NCBI GenBank assembly: GCA_963703125.1
Contig: OY969790.1
Span: forward strand, 3,038,001-3,102,000
From: MFD04716-140 sp963703125
Lineage (GTDB): Bacteria > Bacteroidota > Bacteroidia > Flavobacteriales > Flavobacteriaceae
Length of the DNA: 64,000 nucleotides
Reading direction: 5' to 3'
Shown: in pieces, positions 7,450-17,011 of the stretch
Layout of the letters: every line of letters starts with the position of its first letter
Numbering within the stretch: the stretch's first letter is position 1
The notes under the pieces: model-generated
The model's input: the letters and a program-made list of their open reading frames with translations, nothing else
Told to the model about the DNA's origin: nothing
Database searches by the model: none
Made by a program: the position numbers and the translations under genes

Positions 7450-8205
7450 GTGATTAAAATCCATCATTTGAATTGTGTACAAATCGAATCGCCTATGGGT
7501 TCAGCCATCGGACATTGCTTATTGCTCGAAGGAAAGAACCGATTGGCACTGATAGATTCAGGAATCGGGCTGTCCGAAACTAAAGAACCTGAAAAAAAAT
7601 TGGGCAAGGAATTGATCGAGGCTACGGGGTTCACGTTCGACGAAAAAATTACGGCCATAAGACAAATAGAACATTTAGGATTCAAGGCCAAGCAAATCAC
7701 GGATTGCATTGTTTCGCACCTTGACCCGGACCATATCGGCGGACTTGCGGATTTTCCAAATTTGACAGTACATGTGGCCGAAGAGGAATACAATGGTTTC
7801 AAAAACGGAAACGCAAGATATCTTCCCCGACAATTGGCACATAATCCTGAAATAAAACTATATGGGAAAAATGATAGTGAATGGTTCGGAATTCCTGGCA
7901 GAAAAGTTGGAATGGATCTTGATACGGATATCTTTCTGATTCCGTTGTTCGGCCATACACTCGGACATTGTGGGGTAACTTTCAAGAATAATGGCAAATG
8001 GATTTTCTACGTAGGAGATGCATATTATCTGAGAGCCGAAATAGCGGAATTGAACCATCCTGTGGACGAATTGGCCACGATTAGGGCGGATGACAATGAA
8101 TTGAGGAAACGAAGTCTTGATATGATTAGAAAAATAGTAAAAACGCACACAGATGAAATTCAATATTTTGGCTATCATGATCCAACGGAATTTCAGTCCA
8201 CCTAG
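7450..8205 (+). CDS. MBL-fold metallo-hydrolase (lactonase-like)
   Basis: This is a 251-residue cytoplasmic protein with a complete metallo-beta-lactamase-fold metal site: H90-L-D92-P-D94-H95, then H169 in FGHTLGH, D190 in YVGDA and H243 near the C-terminus. The HxDxDH form (Asp instead of the second His) and the overall length resemble N-acyl-homoserine lactonase-like and related hydrolases. The actual substrate is not evident. The chosen start is GTG at 7450; no ATG lies nearby in frame, and the conserved N-terminal strand begins there. The operator/promoter at 7310-7375 is 75 bp upstream, so it is probably a member of the same regulon as the genes at 9.0, 15.8 and 23.8 kb. Confidence 0.85.
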   Translation: MIKIHHLNCVQIESPMGSAIGHCLLLEGKNRLALIDSGIGLSETKEPEKKLGKELIEATGFTFDEKITAIRQIEHLGFKAKQITDCIVSHLDPDHIGGLADFPNLTVHVAEEEYNGFKNGNARYLPRQLAHNPEIKLYGKNDSEWFGIPGRKVGMDLDTDIFLIPLFGHTLGHCGVTFKNNGKWIFYVGDAYYLRAEIAELNHPVDELATIRADDNELRKRSLDMIRKIVKTHTDEIQYFGYHDPTEFQST

Positions 8206-8313
8206 GTAGAGTCCAATGGCTAATATGATTGTGCCTTTACTAAGTTGATGTAGTACAAATAAAAAACGGGGTAACCGAATACCGAACAGAGTAGGCAAAA
8301 AAGAAAAAATGAA

Positions 8314-8802
8314 ATGAAAAAATATTTATTAACTATCGTATTAACGGCACTGACAATAGTAGGTTTTTCGTGCAAAAACATGAATTCCAAAGCAAATAAC
8401 GGTAACGAAACTTTGGTGAGCGCTATCAATTTTAATCTTTCCGCAACACAGGACACAATATTGGATTCTATCGTTGAATATTTACTTGATACTTCTGTCA
8501 AGGATTTTTATGATGACCAACCTCTAGTCCCTGTGGGCTTTCGAGATGTTAAATTTAAACAGCTGACGAAACCCAATAACGAAAAATTATATTTGATCTG
8601 TGGGCAATTTCTTGAGCTAGAAAATCCGAACAAAGAAGAATGGGTCTCATTTGCAACCATAAAAACGGACCCTTATGAACAGTGGCTTGGTTCTAATGCT
8701 TCGGCATACTGCCAAGATTATGAAGAAATAATTTATTCAAAAATGGACCTATCCGTTGCTTTAAAAAACAAACTTGAAACGCTCCAAAACACTAAAAAGT
8801 AA
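8314..8802 (+). CDS. Small lipoprotein of unknown function
   Basis: This 162-residue protein has a lipoprotein signal peptide: charged start MKK, a hydrophobic core and lipobox VGFSC with the lipidated Cys at 20. The mature part is acidic and resembles no family I can name. A segment around VPVGFRDVKFKQL and YLICGQF suggests a small beta-rich domain. It follows the MBL gene by ~110 bp on the same strand and could be co-transcribed. It would be located in the periplasm or outer membrane. Confidence 0.7.
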   Translation: MKKYLLTIVLTALTIVGFSCKNMNSKANNGNETLVSAINFNLSATQDTILDSIVEYLLDTSVKDFYDDQPLVPVGFRDVKFKQLTKPNNEKLYLICGQFLELENPNKEEWVSFATIKTDPYEQWLGSNASAYCQDYEEIIYSKMDLSVALKNKLETLQNTKK

Positions 8803-8860
8803 ATCGTAGTCCCTTAAAGATTCCCCATTATCTTTTGAAAATTTCGCTTCCCGACCTCCT

Positions 8861-8927
8861 TGGGACACGAGTAGTAGCTTTTGGAACAAAAGAGCAATTC
8901 CGCTACAGTACCCCCGCACTAATTTCG
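8861..8927 (+). promoter_or_regulatory. TGGGACA-21-TGGAACA operator with -7 box (site 2)
   Basis: The half-sites are TGGGACA at 8861 and TGGAACA at 8882, 21 bp apart. The -7 box TAATTTCG is at 8920-8927, 38 bp downstream of the second half-site. The bases between and around the half-sites (GAGTAGTAGCTTTTGGAACA) are nearly identical to site 1. It lies upstream of the outer-membrane protein/serine hydrolase operon that starts at 9041. Confidence 0.65.
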
Positions 8928-9040
8928 CATACATTTTCATCACTCCAATAAAAATAGTTCTTTAAACAGGGGACTAAGTTTAAAGGGCAACGACCCAAGA
9001 AAGAGCGTTGCAAGAAATCTATCATTCTATAACTCCAATA

Positions 9041-9631
9041 ATGAAATTCAAAACAATAATTTGCTGTATTACCTTGGGAATAGCATTAAGCACTTACGCA
9101 CAGGAAAAGGGCTTTCCCATCCGCATACTTTCGGGAATTGAGGCCACGGCCATCCCATTTAACAAATTCTGGTCAAGACCCATCCATCCAACCTTTCAAT
9201 TAGGTACGGAATTCAGGTACAATTCCAACGCCCATCATTACCTCTATCAAACTGTCAATTTAGGGTATATATACCATGAACATCTGTTTCAGGGCGCTTA
9301 CCTGAATTCTGAGCTGGGCTATGATTATCGCTTGGGCATCGGACTCAGCATAAAAGCCCTATTGGGAGTGGGGTACCTGCATACTTTTTCCACCGAAGAG
9401 GAATATCGCCTTGAAGATGGCCAGTATATAAGTCGAAAAGATGCCGGGAACGCTAGAGTAATGACATCGCTATCGCTAGGCCTTGGTTTTAGAACCAGCA
9501 GGAAGAACCATAGTTCCCCAGAAATCATGTTACTATATAAGTCTTGGGTAGAGTATCCTTATTCCCTCGGATTCATATCCTTAATGTCACATACCGATTT
9601 GAGTGTCGGAATTAAATTTTACATCAATTAA
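9041..9631 (+). CDS. Outer-membrane beta-barrel protein, first of a paralogous pair
   Basis: This 196-residue protein (start at ATG 9041; an in-frame TTG at 9008 would add a poor leader before the signal peptide) has a Sec signal ending in STYAQ. Alternating aromatic beta strands (YRLGIGLSIKALLGVGYLH and others) and a C-terminal Tyr-Ile-Asn end indicate a small outer-membrane barrel. It is clearly paralogous to the gene at 10840, which has exactly the same length and shares the pattern YDYR..G, VGYLHTF and PLMSH/SLMSH before the last strand. It heads a three-gene operon (barrel, serine hydrolase, barrel). The function is unknown; no family name is certain. Confidence 0.8.
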   Translation: MKFKTIICCITLGIALSTYAQEKGFPIRILSGIEATAIPFNKFWSRPIHPTFQLGTEFRYNSNAHHYLYQTVNLGYIYHEHLFQGAYLNSELGYDYRLGIGLSIKALLGVGYLHTFSTEEEYRLEDGQYISRKDAGNARVMTSLSLGLGFRTSRKNHSSPEIMLLYKSWVEYPYSLGFISLMSHTDLSVGIKFYIN

Positions 9632-9642
9632 AAATCCATAAA

Positions 9643-10830
9643 ATGAAAAAAAAAGTTAGGTATCTGGCCTTCTCAGTAATGGTTTTATTGGGCTCATGTG
9701 CCGTTTCAGAAGATGCAATTGTTTCGGAAAGCACCTATGATTGCTCGCTTCCCATGGAAGTTTTAGGAGGACAGCACCCCAAACACTTCCAATATCAGGC
9801 TCTAATCGACGGAATCGTTTCAAAGGGAGTTCCTGGAATGATGATGACCATATTTGATGGCAACGATGCCAATGGCCCCTGGGTAGGGGCAAGCGGAAAA
9901 GCAGATCTGAAAAACGATATCGAAATTAAGAACTGCAATATCACCCGTGTGGGTAGCACGGTCAAAATGTTTACGGCCGTTACGATTCTGCAATTGGCAG
10001 AGGAGGGTAAACTAGATCTCGACGACAAAGCCTCACAATACCTTTCGGATAAAAACATGAAAGATATTGAGAATGCGGACAAGGCGACCATACGGCAGTT
10101 GCTTCAGCATAGCAGCGGCATCTATAATTACATTAGGAGCAACCGTTTTCAAACGGCCTCCTTGAACGATTTGACCAAGGAATGGAAACCTGACGAATTA
10201 TTGGACTATGCCCGGGGCCAGAAGGCGAATTTTGCCCCAGGTACGGATGTGGACTATTCCAATACCAATTATATCTTTTTGGGTGATATCATTGAAAAAA
10301 TAGAGGATAAACCTTTCTATCAGGTTTTTAAAGAGCGCATTTTCGACCCCCTTAATTTAACGCTAACCTCGTTCGCAGCTGAAAATCCAGTGCCGGACAA
10401 CATTATAAGAGGCTATATTGATTTGTACAGCAAACTGGAGGTAACCGATGCCACTTATTATAGTGGTTGGGATTATTATGCGGCCGATGGAGGCCTGATT
10501 TCCAATCCGTATGACCTGTATCTTTTTTTAAGATCCGCGGTAAACCAGGAAATTATTACAAAAGAAAGTTTCGACCAGATGACCGATTGGATTCGTCCTT
10601 CACAAGATAATGAAGTTTTTTATGGTCTCGGTATTTTCAAGATGAATACCAAATTTGGGGACATCTATCTGCACAGCGGTGATGCAATCGGGTATGCAGC
10701 TACCATGTTGTACTTGCCCTCTCAGGATGTTTTTATATGTTGGGCCGTCAATGGGAACTATGGAAAGATAGATGCGCTTACCCAAGGTAAGGATGCCATA
10801 GAGCATATCATCGAAAAAGTGCTGGAATAA
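9643..10830 (+). CDS. Serine beta-lactamase-like/DD-peptidase family lipoprotein
   Basis: This 395-residue lipoprotein (lipobox LLGSC near residue 19) belongs to the class C beta-lactamase/D-Ala-D-Ala carboxypeptidase/esterase EstB superfamily. All three active-site elements are present: S105-T-V-K108 (SxxK), Y205-S-N207 (YxN) and H344-S-G346 (replacing KTG). The HxG version is typical of family members that are peptidases or esterases rather than true antibiotic-hydrolysing lactamases, so resistance should not be assumed. The gene starts 11 bp after the first barrel gene and ends 9 bp before the second, so the three are one transcript. It would act in the periplasm or at the outer membrane. 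Confidence 0.88.
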   Translation: MKKKVRYLAFSVMVLLGSCAVSEDAIVSESTYDCSLPMEVLGGQHPKHFQYQALIDGIVSKGVPGMMMTIFDGNDANGPWVGASGKADLKNDIEIKNCNITRVGSTVKMFTAVTILQLAEEGKLDLDDKASQYLSDKNMKDIENADKATIRQLLQHSSGIYNYIRSNRFQTASLNDLTKEWKPDELLDYARGQKANFAPGTDVDYSNTNYIFLGDIIEKIEDKPFYQVFKERIFDPLNLTLTSFAAENPVPDNIIRGYIDLYSKLEVTDATYYSGWDYYAADGGLISNPYDLYLFLRSAVNQEIITKESFDQMTDWIRPSQDNEVFYGLGIFKMNTKFGDIYLHSGDAIGYAATMLYLPSQDVFICWAVNGNYGKIDALTQGKDAIEHIIEKVLE

Positions 10831-10839
10831 GAACGGTTT

Positions 10840-11430
10840 ATGAAAAATGAACATAAAATATTATTCCTTCTCTTAGCGGTAATATCCATTCTTACTCTTG
10901 GCAAAATAAATGCCCAAAACCCCGTTGAGATTTCCGTTTTCAATGAATCTACAGGCGTTCCATTTTCCGGATTGTCTTTAAAACCTTTGCATCCGGGAGT
11001 CCAAATAGGGACTGATGTATCTTGGCACGAATCCCAACATCATAAAACCTATTTATCTATAAACCTGAGATATATTTTCCACAGACATCTATATCGGGCC
11101 ATCGGCATCAATCTTGAACTGGGGTATGATTATAGGACTGATTTTGGAATGAACCTGAAAACGGGGATTGGTGTAGGCTATTTGCACACCTTCAATGTAA
11201 AGGAGGAGTATCAATTTAGAAAAGAAGCATACGCTAAAAAGCCGGATAAGGGCAATTCAAGGTTTACTCCTTCCGTCTCCTTCGGTTTTGGCTATCTATT
11301 TGATCGCAAAGCTTTTGACTCCACCGAAATTTTCGCCAAACAGCAATATTGGTTGGAGCTGCCCTATTCCCCTGGATTTATTCCTTTAATGTCGCATGCC
11401 AATTCTATTTTGGGCATAAAATTTAATTGA
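10840..11430 (+). CDS. Outer-membrane beta-barrel protein, second of a paralogous pair
   Basis: This 196-residue protein starts at ATG 10840, with a signal peptide ending in INAQ. It has the same length and strand pattern as the barrel gene at 9041 (shared features: RYIFHRHLYRAIGINLELGYDYR versus its counterpart, VGYLHTF, PLMSHA near the C-terminus). The two are divergent enough to be an old duplication. It lies 9 bp downstream of the serine hydrolase gene. Exactly what the barrel does is unknown. The conserved pairing around a hydrolase suggests that the three products work on the same envelope substrate (inference). Confidence 0.78.
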   Translation: MKNEHKILFLLLAVISILTLGKINAQNPVEISVFNESTGVPFSGLSLKPLHPGVQIGTDVSWHESQHHKTYLSINLRYIFHRHLYRAIGINLELGYDYRTDFGMNLKTGIGVGYLHTFNVKEEYQFRKEAYAKKPDKGNSRFTPSVSFGFGYLFDRKAFDSTEIFAKQQYWLELPYSPGFIPLMSHANSILGIKFN

Positions 11431-11554
11431 GGATATAATCGTGAACGAATATTAAAAACTTTGAAAACGAATGATTAAATCTTGGAATTGGCATAATTTA
11501 GAGGTTGATGATTTTGGAAATCCGACCTCGCAGAAAACAATTAATCTTTAATTT

Positions 11555-14500
11555 ATGGTACAGCGCAAATTGATCGGTCTTTTTTGTTGTTGCTTGAACC
11601 TCATTTTTTCCCAATCGAAGATAGCTACGCCGCAAAAGCAGGAAGCAGGGTTTCCATTCATACAAAATTATGACCCTGAAGATTACAATGCACATGCCCA
11701 AAATTGGGGTGTTGTACAGGATAGTATGGGAATCATGTACTTTGCGAATGGCGATGGGGTATTGTTATATGACGGGGTGCGATGGGAAAAAATTGCCTTG
11801 CCCGGCCGTGGCCATGCCAAGTCGATCGCAATCGATAAGAACAACCTCATTTATGTTGGAGCTTCCGGTGAATTCGGTTATTTGGAACCCAATAACATAG
11901 GAAAACTAAAATATGTGTCGCTATCTTCCCTATTGGAGGCAAAGGACCAAAATTTTACGACGGTTTGGGAAATCCACACCACAGGGCACGGGGTTTATTT
12001 TCGAAGCAACCAAGCAATTTTCAGATGGAAGGATGGGACATTCAAAGTATGGCATGCTGAAAACAGTAATTTCAGAAATTCCTTTTGGCTACGGGATACG
12101 CTTTTCATGAACGTGCAGGGAACAGGATTGCACTATTTGGACAACGACCTATTTAATTTGATTCCCAACGGTAATTTTTTCTCGGACAAAAGAATCAGTG
12201 CCCTCTTGCCCTATGAAGAAAAAGAACTTTTGATAGGCACTTGGGATGACTTTTACCTTTACGAAAACGAAACAATTTCCCCGTTCAAAACCGAAGTAGA
12301 TGATTTTCTAAGGAAGAACAAATTATACTCGGGCATTCAGCTTAATAACGGTAATTATGCCCTGGCCACGTCTAACGGAGGTATCGCGGTAATCGACAAT
12401 AAGGGAAGTCAAACATTGTTATTGGATAAGGAAGGAACCTTGATCACCTTGTCCGCACATGCCATATTTCAAGATAAATCAGGATTGCTTTGGGCGGCAT
12501 TGGATTATGGAATTTCCAAAATAGAATTTCCATCCCCGTTTTCCAACTATGATATGTTGGGAATAAATAATCGCTGTTTCGTGATGGCGAGATATAATGA
12601 TGAACTCTATGCAGGCACTACCAATGGATTATTTTGTTTAAAACCGGACCCAGATGGTAGGAATTCCTTTCGGCTTCTAAAGGGAATCAACGATAGAATA
12701 TGGGATCTTCTGGTTTTTGGGGACAAGTTATTGATCGCCTGGGAACAGGGGGTATATCAACTACAAAATGACCGCATTCATCCTATTGGCAATTGGAACC
12801 CATCTGCCTTTTACAGGTCGTCTTTAGATCCGAACAGGGTCTTTATCTCCTTGGCAGATGGTATTGGGTCCATCTATTATAAAGACGGCAAATGGATCGA
12901 TGAAGGGAACATTGCAGGCATAAATGGATCTACCTATACCATTATTGAAGAAGCATCTGGCAACTTATGGCTCGAAACAAGCGAAGATTGGGTATGGAGG
13001 GTTTCTTTTTCAAGCAGGGATCAGGCCATCGACCTACTTTCTCCTAAAGCTGAAAAATTTGGACCGAACGAGGGATTGCCAGAAGATACAGGAAATATAT
13101 ATAAAATCAACAGTCGCATTTTCTTTGCTTCCGATAACACTAAAGAAACCTTTGTATTCGACGAATCAATAAACAAATTTAGGCTGGACGATATTCTGAA
13201 TAAAGAAATGGGAATCCCGAACAATAATCTATACATAGAACATGTTGCCAACAATGGCGACCTTTTTTATTACGTTCCCGATTCCCTCCAACCTCCAAAA
13301 CATCAATTGGCATTTAAGACTGGCTTAAATACCTTTAAATCCCAAAATTTAAGAGAGGAGCGTATTTCCGAGAGGATAGGGGAGACGACCTTCGTTGACC
13401 AAAATGACATTATTTGGCATGGGGGCAACATGGGAATAATACGCTATGATATGGGTCTTGCCAACATCATAAGGAATACCGAAAGCCCCATAAACACTAT
13501 ACTCCACAAAGTGATCTATAAAGGTGATTCCCTTCTGGTTGCGGGAGTCTATAGATCATCAAAGGGTGTTATTCCCTTCAAAAACAACAGGCTTCGGTTC
13601 GAATATTCGTCCACCAGCTATGTAGAGGAAAATGCCAATGTGTTTCAATATTATCTACAGGGATTTGATGACGCTTGGTCTACATGGACCAATGAGGTCA
13701 AAAAGGACTATACGAATATTCCCGAAGGGGACTATATATTTAGGGTACGGAGCAAAAATATTTACGGGAGGTTAGGCAAGGAAGCCAATTATGCGTTTAC
13801 CATTCTACCTCCGTGGTATCGCACATGGTGGGCCTATTTTTTATATAGCGCGTTAATTTTGACTCTCTTGGGTTTTGTAAATGTATGGCGTTCCAAGCAA
13901 CTGAGAAACAAGAACTTGGCCCTGGAGGCAGCAATTTCCGAACGTACTCACGAGGTCATCAAAAAAAATGAACTATTAAAACGACAGACCGAAAGATTAA
14001 AGGAGATGGACGAAATTAAGACCCGTTTTTTCGCCAATATTTCCCATGAATTCCGTACCCCGCTTACCTTAATAAAGGGGCCGATCCAAAAATTGGAGGA
14101 AGAAAATACAAACACCATAAGTTCCATGGACATAAAAATGATTGGTCGCAACACCGATCATCTGTTGGGCTTGATCAATCAGCTCTTGAAATTATCGAAA
14201 ATGGACAGTGGCCAATTGCAATTGGAAGTTTTTGAAGGGGATATCTTCAAATGCATACGGGTAGTTGCCTCTTCCTTTGGATCCCATGCCGCCCAACGCA
14301 GTATGGACTTCCAAATAAAGGTACCGTCCCGATTGCTTTGGGTTTCTTTTGATCGTGAGAAAATGGAAAATATCGTTTACAATCTTTTAAGCAATGCCTT
14401 TAAGTTTACCCCGGACAAGGGTATAATTCTCCTAAAAGTATATTATGCCGATCATCGTTTGCACATTACGATTTCTGATTCTGGGAGTGGGATAAGGCAA

Positions 14501-15547
14501 AATGACCTCTCGAATATTTTTAATCGTTTTTATCAGGTGGATGGTAGCAATACCAGGGAAAAAGAAGGTTCGGGGATCGGGTTGGCGCTTACCAAGGAAT
14601 TGGTGGAACTGATGAATGGCGAAATCTATGTGGAAAGCGAGTTTGGCAAGGGAAGTGTATTCAAGATAGTTCTGCCTATGGAAGAAATTATAGCTTCCAG
14701 AATGGAAGATTCAAGTAATCCAGCGGATACAACTTTCGCGGATGAAAACGGAGGTAATTCCGATATTGAAAGGCAACGGAAAAACGAAACTGTTTTGATC
14801 ATCGAGGATAATCCCGATATGCGGCGATTTATCAAAGAGCAGCTCATAAACGAATATGAGGTATTGGAAGCCACCAATGGGAAAGAGGGACTGAAGAAAG
14901 CGACCGAGTTCATTCCAGACCTGATTATATCGGACATCATGATGCCACAAATGGATGGTATTTCCCTTTGCAAAAAGCTCAAGACCCAGTTGGTCACGAG
15001 CCATATCCCGGTTGTGATGTTAACGGCCAAGGCGGGACTAGAAAATAAACTGGAGGGACTAGAGACCGGGGCCGATGATTATCTCATCAAGCCCTTTGAT
15101 GCCAGGGAGGTTGCCGTTCGAATACGGAATTTAATCCATGAGCGTAAAAGGTTGCGGGAGCTCTTTTCCGATAACATTTCCATAGATCCCAAAGAAATTA
15201 CTGTGAGTTCGTTGGATCAAAGTTTCTTGGAAAGTGTGATGCAACTCTTGGAGGAACGATTTTCAGACCCCGAATTTGGGGCCTCGCGGATGCAGAATGC
15301 ATTGTTTATGAGCAAAACGCAACTACATCGCAAATTGAAGGCATTGACAGATTATTCAGCCGGGGAACTGATTCGTAATTTTAGGCTAAAAAGAGCGGGG
15401 CAACTATTATTGCAAAGCGGCGGAAATGTTTCCCAAGTGGCATATGACGTGGGTTTTAGCAGCCTCTCATACTTCACGAAAAGATTTAAGGAACTTCATG
15501 GGATTTCGCCTTCTGAGTTTGTAAAGAAAAATAATGAAGGACTTTAG
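11555..15547 (+). CDS. Hybrid two-component system regulator (HTCS): propeller sensor, histidine kinase, receiver, AraC HTH
   Basis: This 1330-residue one-protein signalling system has an N-terminal signal/anchor, then periplasmic two-bladed-propeller (Reg_prop) repeats to about residue 680 and a Y_Y_Y domain. A membrane helix lies at about 758-780 (WWAYFLYSALILTLLGFVNVW region). HisKA carries phospho-acceptor H831 in NISHEFRTP, followed by HATPase with GSGIGLALTKEL. The receiver has phospho-acceptor D1127 in SDIMMPQMDG, and an AraC-type HTH occupies the last ~100 residues. HTCS proteins in Bacteroidota bind a glycan breakdown product in the periplasm and directly activate nearby genes. All phosphorelay residues look intact. 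It sits between the operator sites at 8861 and 15606, so it is the best candidate to bind them. Confidence 0.95.
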   Translation: MVQRKLIGLFCCCLNLIFSQSKIATPQKQEAGFPFIQNYDPEDYNAHAQNWGVVQDSMGIMYFANGDGVLLYDGVRWEKIALPGRGHAKSIAIDKNNLIYVGASGEFGYLEPNNIGKLKYVSLSSLLEAKDQNFTTVWEIHTTGHGVYFRSNQAIFRWKDGTFKVWHAENSNFRNSFWLRDTLFMNVQGTGLHYLDNDLFNLIPNGNFFSDKRISALLPYEEKELLIGTWDDFYLYENETISPFKTEVDDFLRKNKLYSGIQLNNGNYALATSNGGIAVIDNKGSQTLLLDKEGTLITLSAHAIFQDKSGLLWAALDYGISKIEFPSPFSNYDMLGINNRCFVMARYNDELYAGTTNGLFCLKPDPDGRNSFRLLKGINDRIWDLLVFGDKLLIAWEQGVYQLQNDRIHPIGNWNPSAFYRSSLDPNRVFISLADGIGSIYYKDGKWIDEGNIAGINGSTYTIIEEASGNLWLETSEDWVWRVSFSSRDQAIDLLSPKAEKFGPNEGLPEDTGNIYKINSRIFFASDNTKETFVFDESINKFRLDDILNKEMGIPNNNLYIEHVANNGDLFYYVPDSLQPPKHQLAFKTGLNTFKSQNLREERISERIGETTFVDQNDIIWHGGNMGIIRYDMGLANIIRNTESPINTILHKVIYKGDSLLVAGVYRSSKGVIPFKNNRLRFEYSSTSYVEENANVFQYYLQGFDDAWSTWTNEVKKDYTNIPEGDYIFRVRSKNIYGRLGKEANYAFTILPPWYRTWWAYFLYSALILTLLGFVNVWRSKQLRNKNLALEAAISERTHEVIKKNELLKRQTERLKEMDEIKTRFFANISHEFRTPLTLIKGPIQKLEEENTNTISSMDIKMIGRNTDHLLGLINQLLKLSKMDSGQLQLEVFEGDIFKCIRVVASSFGSHAAQRSMDFQIKVPSRLLWVSFDREKMENIVYNLLSNAFKFTPDKGIILLKVYYADHRLHITISDSGSGIRQNDLSNIFNRFYQVDGSNTREKEGSGIGLALTKELVELMNGEIYVESEFGKGSVFKIVLPMEEIIASRMEDSSNPADTTFADENGGNSDIERQRKNETVLIIEDNPDMRRFIKEQLINEYEVLEATNGKEGLKKATEFIPDLIISDIMMPQMDGISLCKKLKTQLVTSHIPVVMLTAKAGLENKLEGLETGADDYLIKPFDAREVAVRIRNLIHERKRLRELFSDNISIDPKEITVSSLDQSFLESVMQLLEERFSDPEFGASRMQNALFMSKTQLHRKLKALTDYSAGELIRNFRLKRAGQLLLQSGGNVSQVAYDVGFSSLSYFTKRFKELHGISPSEFVKKNNEGL

Positions 15548-15605
15548 TGCTTACAAATGGATTTCTTCCAATAAGATACTGGACGTTCTTACTGCAAAAG
15601 CGTTT

Positions 15606-15671
15606 TGGAACAACTGTTTTATTCTTTGGAACAAAAATTCTAGTCAGTACATTCAATTAAAATTAGTTTCG
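15606..15671 (+). promoter_or_regulatory. TGGAACA-21-TGGAACA operator with -7 box (site 3)
   Basis: TGGAACA half-sites lie at 15606 and 15627, 21 bp apart. A -7 box TAGTTTCG lies at 15664-15671, 37 bp after the second. The element follows the HTCS stop codon and precedes the AraC regulator at 15796 and the DUF5916 gene, so the regulon may include a second transcription factor. Confidence 0.65.
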
Positions 15672-15795
15672 TCGCAAAGAAGATTAATCCTAGGTATCAA
15701 GGATTACTAAAGTTGGTGTATATAGAAATTATTAGTGTGTTTAGATATTGCAGACATCTTCAATTTATAATTATGAACTCAACTCTTTATACTTA

Positions 15796-16914
15796 ATGGC
15801 AATTTTAAAGATTTGTGTCCTGTTTTCATTGGCTGTTTTCAGCTTGTTTTTTGCCATGTACCTTTTTCAGAAAAACAGGACTGGTGGTATTAATCAATGG
15901 TTGGTAATAGCATTTGCTACATTATTTCTATGCAATGCCATTGAGGCCACTTTCTATTTTGAAGATTTCAAATCTATTATTTATGATAGATTGGGCTTTA
16001 TTTTCTATTCAAAAGAAGCCTTTGAGTTTTTGATCCTTCCCGCTATATTTTTATATATAACCAAATTTTACAAGCTCCCATCTAAATCTTTAATCCACTT
16101 CTTACCTTTTTTTGTAGTGTTATCAGGAGCCGTATATTATACTGTTTTTTTTGCGGATAATAAAGCTATACTGACGAGCCATTGCCATCGCGATTTGTGG
16201 TCGAAGCCAATAAACACCTCAACTGTATTTGGCTTAGCAATACAATTGGCTATTTATGCCTGGCTTATTTCCAAAGTATTTAAAAAAATACAGCCTGAGA
16301 ACTTTCCATTTAAAAAATGGCATTTACGCCTATGCATGGTTGTAGGTTTTATAAAAATCTCATGGCTTCTTGACAGCACATTGGTAATTTTCATTTCAGA
16401 ATTCGACTTTCAGATTTATCTGTATGCTTTCACAAAGGCGATTGCCCTTATCGGATTGTTCTGCCTTGTATTATTAGAACTGCAATTTAATTTTGCCAGC
16501 AATACACTTGGGTCGGTAAGAGAAAAATATAGTAGCAGTGGCTTAAGTAATACTATGAAGGAGATATTGACCGAAAGAATAAAATTTTATTTTGCACAAA
16601 AGCCATTTCTGAACGAGGAATTTACCATTGATAAAATGGCGGATGATTTAAATGTTTCAAGGAATTATATCTCACAAATTATCAGTCAGGAATATTCCAG
16701 TAATTTTAGAGGACTAATAAATAATTTTAGAGTTGAAGCAAGCCTATTGCTTTTGGCCGAACCTGATTCTAACTTAAATATCAATCAGATATTTTTTGAG
16801 GTGGGTTTCAATTCAAAATCAGTTTTTAACACTGTTTTCAAAAAGCATACTGGTATGACACCAAGCGAGTATCGCATTTCAGTCCAAGAAAAACATAGTG
16901 CCTTGACTTTTTAA
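15796..16914 (+). CDS. Membrane-anchored AraC-family transcriptional regulator
   Basis: This protein is about 372 residues from ATG 15796 (an in-frame TTG at 15748 lies earlier but no signal supports it). The N-terminal ~235 residues form about six or seven hydrophobic helices. The C-terminal ~105 residues are an AraC/XylS double HTH: NEEFTIDKMADDLNVSRNYI, then FFEVGFNSKSVFNTVFKKHTG and MTPSEYR. This 7TM-HTH layout is common in Flavobacteriia. The membrane part may sense a ligand, but none is known. It lies about 125 bp downstream of operator site 3 and ~100 bp upstream of the DUF5916 gene. Confidence 0.85.
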   Translation: MAILKICVLFSLAVFSLFFAMYLFQKNRTGGINQWLVIAFATLFLCNAIEATFYFEDFKSIIYDRLGFIFYSKEAFEFLILPAIFLYITKFYKLPSKSLIHFLPFFVVLSGAVYYTVFFADNKAILTSHCHRDLWSKPINTSTVFGLAIQLAIYAWLISKVFKKIQPENFPFKKWHLRLCMVVGFIKISWLLDSTLVIFISEFDFQIYLYAFTKAIALIGLFCLVLLELQFNFASNTLGSVREKYSSSGLSNTMKEILTERIKFYFAQKPFLNEEFTIDKMADDLNVSRNYISQIISQEYSSNFRGLINNFRVEASLLLLAEPDSNLNINQIFFEVGFNSKSVFNTVFKKHTGMTPSEYRISVQEKHSALTF

Positions 16915-17011
16915 AAATTGTTTTCACCTTTTGGTTCTATATACTAATTCAGAACTCTCTTTATTAAGCAGGCTCCTAATATTGTGAATTATTTAATTCA
17001 AAAAATAGTTC

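Noticed and set aside
9643..10830. Antibiotic-resistance beta-lactamase
   Set aside because: The third active-site box is HSG rather than KTG, and the gene sits between outer-membrane protein genes. The family includes many peptidases and esterases.
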